Shown one piece after another: positions 16,990 through 28,900 of a DNA stretch of 64,000 nucleotides; within the stretch, counting starts at the first letter, position 1, and each line of letters begins with the position of its first letter. Position numbers and translations under genes: made by a program. The stretch covers positions 62,001 to 126,000 of the forward strand of contig NZ_JFYN01000014.1 of the NCBI RefSeq assembly GCF_000631985.1, in the 5' to 3' direction. Under the pieces are notes generated by a model. That model was given only the letters and a program-made list of their open reading frames with translations. It did no database searches and had not been told where the DNA came from. Origin of the DNA: Pseudomonas sp. RIT288 (GTDB taxonomy: Bacteria; Pseudomonadota; Gammaproteobacteria; Pseudomonadales; Pseudomonadaceae).

Positions 16990-19900
16990 ATGACCGACGC
17001 GTTCGAACTCCCCAGCACTCTGGTCCAAGCCCTCCAGCGCCGTGCGGCACAGACGCCGGATCGCCTGGCCCTGCGCTTTCTCGCCGAAACCGAGGAGCAG
17101 GGCGTGGTGCTCAGTTACCGCGAACTGGATCAACGCGCGCGCGCCATTGCTGGCGCATTGCAGGCCCAGGCTGAGTTCGGTGATCGCGCGGTGCTGCTGT
17201 TTCCCAGCGGCGCGGATTACGTCGCGGCGTTTTTCGGTTGCCTGTATGCCGGGGTGATCGCGGTACCGGCCTATCCGCCGGAGTCCGCCCGTCGGCATCA
17301 TCAGGAACGCCTGCTGTCGATCATTGCCGACGCCGAACCGCGTCTGTTGCTGACCAGTGCCGACCTGCGCGATGCCCTGCAGCAAATCGACGGCGCGCCG
17401 CCGTTGCTGTGCGTCGATACCCTCGACAACACCCTGGCCGAGCGCTGGGTCGAACCGAATTTGCCCGCAGACCATATCGCCTTCCTGCAATACACCTCCG
17501 GCTCCACTGCTCTGCCCAAAGGCGTGCAGGTCAGCCACGGCAATCTGGTGGCCAACGAGCTGCTGATTCGCCACGGTTTCGGCATCGACGTGAACCCCGA
17601 CGACGTGATCGTCAGCTGGCTGCCGCTGTACCACGACATGGGTCTGATCGGTGGATTGCTGCAGCCGATTTTCAGCGGTGTGCCGTGCATCCTGATGTCG
17701 CCCGCATACTTCCTTGGTCGCCCGTTGCGCTGGCTCGAAGCTATCAGCCAATACGGCGGCACCATCAGTGGCGGGCCGGATTTCGCCTACCGTCTGTGCA
17801 GCGAGCGAGTCAGCGAATCAGCACTGGAGCGCCTCGACCTGAGCCGCTGGCGCGTGGCCTATTCCGGCTCAGAACCGATCCGTCTCGACACCCTTGAGCG
17901 CTTCGCCGAGAAGTTCACCCCGTGCGGCTTCAGCGAAGACAGCTTCATGGCGTCCTATGGTCTGGCCGAGGCGACCCTGTTCGTCGCCGGCACGCCGCGT
18001 GGCACCGGCATTCCCGCACTGCGCGTCGACGATCAGGCGCTGGCGCAAAACCGCGCCGAACCGGGCGCCGGCAGCCCGATCATGAGTTGCGGCATCAGCC
18101 AGCCGGAACATGCGGTGCTGATCGTCGATCCGGTCACGCTGAACGAACTGGCTGACAACCTCGTCGGTGAAGTCTGGGCCGCTGGCCCGAGCATCGCTCA
18201 CGGCTACTGGCGCAACCCCGAGGCCAGCGCCAAGACCTTCGTCCAGCACGCCGGTCGCACCTGGCTGCGCACGGGTGACCTGGGCTTTATCCGCGACGGT
18301 GAACTGTTCATCACCGGACGCCTGAAAGACATGCTCATCGTGCGTGGCCACAACCTGTATCCGCAGGACATCGAGAAGACCGTCGAGAACGAAGTGGAGG
18401 TGGTGCGCAAAGGTCGCGTTGCGGCATTCGCGGTCACTCAGGACGGTGAAGAAGGCATTGGCATCGCGGCGGAAATCAGCCGCAGCGTGCAAAAAATCCT
18501 GCCGCCCGAAGCACTGATCAAAGCCATTCGCCAGGCAGTGGCCGAGTCCTATCAGGAAGCACCGAGCGTGGTGGTGCTGCTCAACCCGGGCGCATTGCCG
18601 AAGACGTCCAGCGGCAAGCTGCAACGCTCGGCGTGCCGCAATCGTCTGGCCGATGGCGGCCTCGACAGCTACGCGGTGTTCCCGTCCGCCGAGCTGCACA
18701 ATACCGAATCGACCCTGGCGGCTTCCGAGCTGGAAGCGCTGATCGGCAAGATCTGGGCCGAGCAACTCAATGTCAGACAGGTCAACGCCGACGACCACTT
18801 CTTCCTGCTCGGCGGCAACTCGATTGCCGCCACGCAAGTGATCGCCCGGGTGCGTGAAGAGCTGGCGCTGGAGTTGAATCTGCGTCTGTTGTTCGAAGCG
18901 CCGACCCTGTCCGCGTTCGCCGCTGCGGTCGCGCAGCAGCAACAGGATGGCGGCAACGCCCAAGGCGCAATCAACTCCTTGTCGCGCAGCGAAGCGCTGC
19001 CGCAATCGCTGGCGCAGAACCGACTGTGGATCACCTGGCAACTCGATCCGCACAGCAGCGCCTACAACATCCCCGGCGCCCTGCGTCTGCGTGGCGAGCT
19101 GGACGAAGAGGCGTTGCGCGCCAGCTTCCAGCAACTGATCGAACGCCACGAATCGCTGCGCACACGCTTCTTCGAACGCGACGGCGTAGGGCTGCAACAA
19201 GTCGACGCCGCGCCGGAATTCAACCTGCAACTGATTGACATCAGCGACCTGCCCGCGCACGAGCGTGAAGCCCGCGCGCAACAGATCCGCGAAGACGAGG
19301 CGCGTACTCAATTCGATCTGGAAAAAGGCCCGCTGCTGTGGGTGACGCTGGTACGCCTCGACGACGAAGATCACCAGTTGCTGGTGACGCTGCACCACAT
19401 CATCGCTGATGGCTGGTCGCTGAATGTGCTGATCGACGAGTTCTCGCGCCTGTACGCTGCGGCATCCCAAGGCCAGCGCGCCGAACTCGCGCCACTGCCC
19501 ACCCAATACGCCGACTACGGCAGTTGGCAGCGCCAATGGCTGGCGCAAGGCGAGGGCGAGCGGCAAATGGCGTACTGGAAGGCCCGGTTGGGCGACGAGC
19601 ACCCGGTGCTGGAGCTGGCCACCGATCATCCGCGTTCGGCCAGACAATTGCACAGCGCCGCGCGCCACAGCGTGCGCCTCGGCGTCAGCCTCAGCGACGC
19701 GGTCAAGCAGACTGCGCAGGCGTATCAATCGACGCCATTCATGCTGTTGCTCTCGGCGTTCCAGAGCCTGCTGCACCGCTACAGCGGTCAGCGCGATATC
19801 CGCATCGGCATCCCCAACGCCAACCGTCCGCGCCTGGAAACCCAGGGCCTGATCGGCTTCTTCATCAACACCCAGGTGCTGCGTGCCGAGGTTGATTCGC

Positions 19901-22900
19901 GGCTGTCGTTTGTCGAGTTGCTGGCGCAGACCCGCGACGCTGCACTGGGTGCGCAGGCCAATCAGGATCTGCCATTCGAACAACTGCTCGAAGCGTTCCC
20001 GCAGGCCCGTGAACAGGGTCTGTTCCAGGTCATGTTCAACCACCAGCAGCGCGACTTGAGTGCGCTCAAGCGCTTGCCGGGGTTGCTCGCTGAAGAACTG
20101 CCGTGGCACAGCCGCGAGGCCAAGTTCGACCTGCAACTGCACAGTGAAGAAGATCGCAACGGGCGCCTGACCCTGTCCTTCGACTACGCCGATGAACTGT
20201 TCGATGCGGCGACCATCGAGCGTCTGGCCGAACACTTCAGCAATCTGCTGCGCGCCGTCTGCGAGCAACCGCAGCAGGCGATCAGCGACCTGCCCTTGCT
20301 CACTCCGTGCGAGCAGGAACAGCAACAAGCGTGGAGCGTCGCCCCGTGTACCCCGGCGCAACACTGGCTGCCGGAACTGCTCAACGAACAGGCGCGGCAG
20401 ACCCCGGAGCGCACCGCGCTGGTGTGGGACGGCGGCAGTCTCGATTTCGCCGAATTGCACGCCCAGGCCAACCGCCTCGCGCACTATCTGCGCGATAAAG
20501 GCGTCGGCCCGGACGTGTGTGTGGCGATTGCCGCCGAGCGTTCGCCGCAACTGCTGATCGGCCTGCTGGCGATCATCAAGGCCGGTGGCGCTTATGTGCC
20601 GCTCGATCCGGATTATCCGGCCGACCGCTTGGCTTACATGCTCAGCGACAGCGGCGTCGAACTGCTGCTGACCCAGACAGCATTGCTCGACCGCTTGCCG
20701 GCCAGCGATGGCGTCAGCGTGATCGCCATGGATGCGTTGCACCTGGAAAACTGGCCGAGCCAGGCACCAGGCCTGCACCTGCACGGCGACAACCTCGCCT
20801 ATGTGATTTACACCTCCGGCTCCACCGGGCAACCGAAAGGCGTCGGTAACACCCACGCCGCATTGGCCGAGCGGCTGCAGTGGATGCAGAACAGCTATCG
20901 CCTGAACGACAGCGACGTGCTGATGCAAAAGGCGCCGATCAGTTTCGACGTGTCGGTGTGGGAGTGCTTCTGGCCGCTGATCACTGGCGCGCGTCTGTTG
21001 ATGGCCGCCCCCGGTGAACACCGCGACCCGCATCGCATCGCGCAACTGGTGCAGGAATACGGTGTGACCACGCTGCACTTTGTGCCGCCGCTGCTCGCGC
21101 TGTTCATCGACGAGCCGCTGAGTGCCGAATGCACCAGCCTGCGCCGGGTGTTCTCCGGCGGCGAAGCGCTGCCGGCGGAACTGCGCAACCGCGTGTTGAC
21201 GCAACTGCCGGCGGTGCAACTGCACAACCGTTACGGTCCGACCGAAACCGCGATCAACGTCACCCACTGGCATTGCACCACGGCCGACGGCGAGCGTTCG
21301 CCAATTGGCCGGCCGTTGGGCAATGTGATTTGCCGCGTGCTCGACGCCGATCTCAATCCCGTGCCGGCCGGTGTTCCGGGTGAACTGTGCATCAGCGGCA
21401 TCGGTCTGGCTCGGGGTTACCTCGGTCGCCCGGCGCTGACGGCCGAGCGCTTTGTGGTCGACCCGTTGGGCGAGCAGGGCGCACGTTTGTACCGCACCGG
21501 TGACCGTGCACGCTGGACCTCGGACGGCGTGATCGAATACCTCGGGCGCCTTGATCAGCAGGTCAAACTGCGTGGTTTCCGCGTTGAGCCGGAAGAAATC
21601 GAAGCGCGGCTGCTGGCTCAGAACGGCGTCGCCCAAGCCGTGGTTCTGGTACGGGAAACCGCAGCCGGCGCGCAACTGATCGGCTACTTCAGCGCTTTCG
21701 ATGCCAGCGAAGATCAGGACGTGCAGATCGCCCGCCTGAAAACCGCGCTGGCCGGCGAACTGCCGGAATACATGGTCCCGGCGCAACTGATGCGCCTGGA
21801 CGCAATGCCCCTGAGCCCGAGCGGCAAGCTCGACCGTCGCGCCTTGCCGGAGCCGCAGTGGCAAGTGCGCGAACACGTCGAACCCGCCACCGAGCTGGAG
21901 CAACAGATCGCCGCGATCTGGCGCGAAGTGCTGGGTCTGCCACGGATCGGTCTGCGTGACGACTTCTTTGCCCTCGGCGGACACTCGTTGCTGGCCACGC
22001 AAATCATCTCGCGCAGTCGTCAGGCCTGTGACGTCGAGTTGCCGTTGCGCGCCTTGTTCGAGCACAGCGAACTCGGCGATTTCGCTGAGCAGATCCGGCT
22101 GATCCAGGCCAGCGGCCAGACCAACAAACAGCCGCCGATTGCCAAAGTCGACCGCCGCCAAGCGGTGCCGCTGTCCTATTCGCAACAGCGCATGTGGTTC
22201 CTCTGGCAGATGGAGCCGGACAGCCCGGCGTACAACGTCGGCGGCATGGCGCGCCTGCGCGGCGTGTTACACGTCGAGCATTTCGAGGCGGCCTTGCAGG
22301 CGTTGATCCTGCGCCACGAAACCCTGCGCACCACGTTCCCGAGCGTCGATGGCGTGGCCCGTCAACAGGTGCATGCCGAGACCGGCGTGCGCATGGGCTG
22401 GAAGGATTTCTCGAAACTGCCGGCTGACCAGCGTGAACAGAAAGTCCAGCATTTGGCCGATGAAGAAGCGCATCTGCCGTTCGACCTGGAAAGCGGCCCG
22501 CTGCTGCGCGCCTGTCTGGTGAAGACCGCCGAGCACGAGCATTACTTCGTCCTGACCCTGCACCACATCGTCACCGAAGGCTGGGCGATGGATATTTTTG
22601 CCCGTGAGCTCAGTGCGCTGTACGAAGCCTTCGTCGATGAGCGCGACTCGCCGCTCGAAGCGTTGCCGGTGCAGTACCTCGATTACAGCGTCTGGCAGCG
22701 GCAATGGCTGGAGTCCGGTGAGCGTCAGCGCCAGCTCGACTACTGGACTGCACAACTCGGTCGCGAACATCCGTTGCTGGAACTGCCTGGCGACCGTCCG
22801 CGTCCGCCGGTGCAAAGCCATCAAGGTGAACTGTTCCGTTTCGACTTGAGCGACGATCTCGCTGCCCGCGTCCGGGCGTTCAATGCGCAAAACGGTCTGA

Positions 22901-25900
22901 CCCTGTTCATGACCATGACCGCTGCGCTCGCCACCTTGCTCTACCGCTACAGCGGCCAGACCGACCTGCGCATCGGCGCGCCGGTGGCCAACCGGATTCG
23001 CCCGGAAAGCGAAGGGTTGATCGGTGCATTCCTCAACACCCAGGTGCTGCGTTGCCAGCTCGACGGGCAGATGTCGGTGGGTGAGTTGTTCGAGCAAGTG
23101 CGTCACACGGTGATTGAAGGCCAGTCGCATCAGGATCTGCCGTTCGATCATCTGGTCGAAGCGCTGCAACCGCCACGCAGTGCGGCGTACAACCCGCTGT
23201 TCCAGGTGATGTGCAACGTGCAGCGCTGGGAATTCCAGCAGAGCCGCATGCTCGCCGGGATGACCGTCGAGTACCTGGCCAACGATGCGCGGGCGACCAA
23301 GTTCGACCTCAACCTGGAAGTCACCGACCTCGACCATCGCCTCGGTTGCTGCCTGACATACAGCACCGATCTGTTCGATGAACCGACCATTGCACGCATG
23401 GCCAAACATTGGCGCAACCTGCTGGAAGCGTTGATCGCCGATCCGCAACAGCGTCTGAGCCAATTGCCGCTGCTCGACCCGGCTGAACAACAGCAGTTGC
23501 TCAATAGCCTCGGCGTTGAACCGGGCGAACGTCGTCTCGACCAGTGCATCCATCACCTGTTCGCCGAGCAGGCGCTGGCGCGCAAAGACGCTCCGGCCCT
23601 GACTTTCGCCGGGCAGACCCTGAGCTACGCCGAACTCGACGCCCGCGCCAATCGCCTGGCCTGGGCCCTGCGCGAGCGTGGGGTCGGCCCGCAGGTGCGG
23701 GTCGGTCTGGCGCTGGAGCGCTCGCTGGAAATGGTCGTCGGCCTGCTGGCGATTCTCAAGGCCGGCGGCGCTTACGTGCCGCTGGATCCTGAATACCCGC
23801 TCGACCGTCTGCATTACATGATCGAAGACAGCCGCATCGGTCTGCTGCTCAGTGACCGCGCGATGTTCACCGCCCTCGGTGATTTGCCGTCGAGCGTGGC
23901 GCGCTGGTGCCTGGAAGATGACAGTGCGGCGCTGGTTGATTACCCGGTCAGTGAGCTGCCATTCATCAGCCTGCCGCAGCATCAGGCCTATCTGATCTAC
24001 ACCTCGGGTTCCACCGGCAAGCCGAAAGGTGTGGTGGTGTCCCACGGTGAAATCGCCATGCATTGCCAGGCCGTGATCGAACGTTTCGGCATGCGCCCGG
24101 ACGACTGCGAACTGCACTTCTATTCGATCAACTTCGACGCCGCCACCGAGCGTCTGCTGGTGCCGCTGCTCAGCGGCGCGCAAGTGGTGTTGCGGGCGCA
24201 AGGGCAGTGGGACGCGGAAGAGATCTGCAACTTGATCCGCACCCACCGGATCAATGTGCTCGGCTTCACCCCGAGCTATGGCAGCCAGTTGGCGCAATTC
24301 CTCGCCACGCAAAGCGACACTCTACCGGTGCGGATGATCATCACCGGCGGCGAAGCGTTGACCGGCGAGCACCTGCAACGGATTCGCGCCGCGTTCAAAC
24401 CGAGCCTGTTCTTCAACGCCTACGGCCCGACTGAAACCGTGGTCATGCCGCTCGCCAGTCTGGCACCGCAGGTGCTGGAAGAGGGTGCCGGCAGCGTGCC
24501 GATCGGCAGCGTGATCGGTGACCGCGTGGCGTACATTCTCGATGCCGATCTGGCGTTGGTGCCACAAGGCGCGACCGGTGAGTTGTTCGTCGGTGGTGCC
24601 GGTCTGGCGCAGGGGTATCACGACCGTCCGGGCATCAGCGCCGAGCGCTTCGTGGCTGACCCGTTTGCCGCCGATGGCGGGCGCATGTACCGCACCGGCG
24701 ATCTGGTGCGCCAGCGTGCCGATGGGCTGGTGGAGTATCTGGGGCGGATCGACCATCAGGTGAAAATCCGTGGTTTCCGTATCGAGCTGGGTGAGATCGA
24801 AACCCGTCTGCTCGATCACGCTTCGATCCGCGAAGCGGTGGTGCTGGCGCTGGATGCGCCGAGCGGCAAGCAACTGGTGGGCTACCTGGTCAGCGACGTC
24901 GCCGGGCAGGGCGAAGCGCAACAGGCCGAACTGCGCGAAGCACTGAAGTCGCACCTCAAGGCGCAACTGCCGGACTACATGGTGCCGACGCACCTGATCC
25001 TGCTGGCGAGCATGCCGCTGACCGCCAACGGTAAACTCGACCGCCGCGCCTTGCCGGCGCCGGATCCCGAGTTGAACCGTCAGGACTATGTCGCCCCGAG
25101 CAACGAACTCGAACAGACCCTGGCGCAGGTCTGGTGCGAAGTGCTTAACGTTGAGCTGGTCGGTCTCAACGACAACTTCTTCGAACTCGGTGGCGACTCG
25201 ATTCTGTCGATTCAAGTGGTCAGCCGGGCGCGGCAGCAAGGCATTCATTTCAGTCCACGGGATCTGTTCCAGCATCAGACCGTGCAGACCCTGGCCGCTG
25301 TCGCCAGCCACAGTGAGCAAGTCACTGCCGAGCAGGGACTGGTGGTCGGCGAGTCGGCCATGACGCCGATCCAGCACTGGTTCTTCGACACGGAAATCCC
25401 TGAGCGTCAGCACTGGAACCAGGCGCTGCTGCTGGAGCCGAGCGTGGCGCTGGAACCGCATCGTCTGGAGCAGGCGCTGCTGGCCGTGATCGAGCAGCAC
25501 GATGCCCTGCGTCTGCGCTTCACCCAGGTCAACGATCAATGGCAGGCCACGCATCAACCGGTGTCCGACGCCGAGGTGTTGTGGCAGGTGCGGGTGGCGG
25601 CGATGGACAAGTGCGCAGCGCTGTTCCTCGATGCCCAGCGCAGCCTCGACCTGCAAAACGGCCCGCTGCTGCGCGCCTTGCTGGTCGATGGTCCCGAAGG
25701 GCAGCAACGCTTGTTCATTGCGATCCATCACTTGGTGGTCGACGGTGTGTCGTGGCGCGTGCTGCTCGACGATCTGCAAACCGTGTATCGCCAACTCGAT
25801 ACCGGGCAGGCGGTAAAACTGCCGGCGAAAACCAGTGCGTTCAAGGACTGGGCGGCACGTTTGCAAGCCTATGCCGGCAGCGAATCGTTGCGTGAAGAGT

Positions 25901-28900
25901 TGAACTGGTGGCAAACCCAACTGGCCGGACCGAACGCCGATCTGCCGTGCGAAAACCCGCAGGGCGGACAACAGAATCGTCACGCGCAAACCGTCAGCGT
26001 GCGTCTGGATGCCGAGCGTACCCAACAACTGCTGCAACAGGCACCGCGCGCCTACCGCACACAGGTCAACGATCTGCTGCTGACCGCGCTGGCCCGCGTC
26101 TTGTGCCGCTGGAGCGGGCAGCCATCGGCACTGATTCAACTGGAAGGCCACGGCCGCGAAACCCTGTTCGACGAGATCGACCTGACTCGCACCGTCGGCT
26201 GGTTCACCAGCGCCTATCCATTACGCCTGACCCCGCACAACATCGAAGAAGCTGCCGGACAGGGCGCTTCGATCAAGGCGATCAAGGAGCAACTGCGCGC
26301 GGTACCGCACAAAGGCCTCGGTTATGGCGTGTTGCGTTATCTGGCCGATGACCTCAGCCAGCGCAGCATGGCGGCGCTGCCGAATGCCCCGGTGACCTTC
26401 AACTACCTCGGCCAGTTCGACCAGAGTTTCGCCAGTGATGCGCTGTTCCGTCCGTTGGACGAGCCGGTCGGTGCAGCCCACGATCCGCAGGCGCCGTTGC
26501 CCAACGAGTTGAGCATCGACAGTCAGGTGTACGGCGGCGAATTGCTGCTGCGCTGGACTTTCAGTGCCGAGCGCTACGAGGCGCAAACCATCAACGATCT
26601 GGCCGACGCCTACCTCGGCGAGCTGCAAAGCCTGATCGAACATTGCCTGCAAGACACCGCCGTTGGCCTGACGCCGTCGGACTTCCCGCTGGCGAAACTG
26701 ACCCAGGCGCAACTCGATGCATTGCCGGTGCCGGCGGCGCAGATCGAAGACGTCTATCCGCTGACGCCGATGCAGGAAGGCATGTTGCTGCACACCTTGC
26801 TCGAACCGGGCACCGGTCTGTATTACATGCAGGATCGCTATCGCATCAACAGCGAGCTCGACGCCGAGCGTTTCGCCCAGGCCTGGCAAGCGGTGGTCGC
26901 CCGTCACGAAGCGCTGCGTGCGTCGTTCTGCTGGAACGTCGGCGAGGACATGCTGCAAGTGATCCACAGCCCGGGTCGCACGCCGATCGAGTACCTGGAC
27001 TGGAGCGCCATCAGCGATGCCGAGCAAGAACCGAAGCTGCAGGCGCTGCTGAAGAGCGAGCGCGAGGCCGGGTTCGATCTGCTCAATCAGGCACCGTTCC
27101 ATTTGCGTTTGATCAAGGTCGGCGCGGCGCGTTACTGGTTCATGATGAGCAACCACCACATCCTGATCGATGCCTGGTGCCGCTCGCTGCTGATGAACGA
27201 TTTCTTCGAGATCTACACCGCCCTCGGTGAGGGGCGCGAAGCACAGTTGTCGGTGCCGCCGCGTTACCGCGACTACATCGGCTGGCTGCAACGCCAGAGC
27301 CTGGCCGAGGCGCGCCAGTGGTGGCAGCAGAACCTGCAAGGGTTCGAACGCACCACACCGATCCCGAGTGACCGACCGTTCCTGCGCGAACATGCAGGTG
27401 AAAGCGGCGGCATGATTGTCGGTGACCGCTACACCCGTCTCGACGTTGAAGATGGCGCCCGTCTGCGTGAGTTGGCCCAGGCCCATCAACTGACCATCAA
27501 CACCTTTGCTCAAGCCGCGTGGGCCTTGGTGCTGCGCCGCCTGAGCGGTGATCGTGACGTGTTGTTCGGCGTCACCGTGGCCGGGCGCCCGGTTGACATG
27601 CCGGAGATGCAACGCACCGTCGGCCTGTTCATCAACAGCATTGCGCTGCGGGTGCAGATCCCGGCGGACGATCAGCGTGCCAGTGTGCGCCAGTGGTTGA
27701 GCGCTCTGCTCGACAGCAACATGCAACTGCGCGAGTACGAATACCTGCCGCTGGTGAACATTCAGGAGCAGAGCGAACTGCCGAAAGGCCAGCCGCTGTT
27801 TGACAGCCTGTTCGTGTTCGAGAACGCGCCGGTGGAAGTCTCGGTGCTGGACCGTGCGCAGAGTCTCAACGCGACTTCGGACTCCGGCCGTACCCACACC
27901 AACTTCCCGCTGACGGCGGTGTGCTACCCGGGCGATGACCTCGGTCTGCACCTGTCGTATGACCAGCGTTACTTCGACGAGTCGACGATCGAGCGCATGC
28001 TCGGCGAGTTCAAGCGCCTGCTGCTGGCGCTGGTCGATGGTTTCCACGGTGACATGGCCGACCTGCCGCTGCTGGGGGCCGAGGAGCAGGACTTCCTGCT
28101 GCACGGCTGCAACCAGAGCGCCCACGATTATCCGCTGGAGCAGAGCTACGTGGCGTTGTTCGAAGCGCAGGTCGCGGCGCATCCGCAGCGCATCGCCGCC
28201 ACTTGCCTCGATCAGCAACTGAGCTATGCCGCGCTCAACCACAACGCCAACCGCCTCGGTCATGCGCTGGTTGCGGCCGGGGTGCAGATGGATCAACCGG
28301 TGGCGCTGCTGGCCGAGCGTAATCTCGATCTGCTGGGGATGATCATCGGCAGCTTCAAGGCCGGTGCCGGTTACCTGCCGCTGGACCCGGGCCTGCCGAG
28401 CCAGCGTCTGCAGCGGATCATCGAGCTGAGCCGCACGCCGGTGCTGGTGTGCAGCGAAGCCTGCCGCGAACAGGCGCAGACTTTGCTCGATGAGTTCAGC
28501 TGCGCCAACCGTCCACGGCTGTTGGTCTGGGAAGAAGTGCAGGCGCTGGCGACATCGCTGCAGAACCCGGGAATCTACAGTGCCCCGGACAACCTGGCCT
28601 ACGTGATCTACACCTCGGGTTCGACCGGTCTGCCGAAAGGCGTGATGGTCGAGCAACGCGGTATGCTCAATAACCAGTTGAGCAAGGTGCCGTACCTGAA
28701 ACTGACGGACGCCGATGTGATTGCGCAGACCGCTTCGCAAAGCTTCGATATTTCGGTCTGGCAGTTCCTCGCCGCGCCGTTGTTCGGTGCGCGGGTGGAC
28801 ATTGTGCCGAACACCATTGCCCACGATCCGCAAGGCTTGCTGATGCATGTACAGAAGCAGGGCATCACCGTGCTGGAGAGCGTGCCGTCGCTGATTCAGG

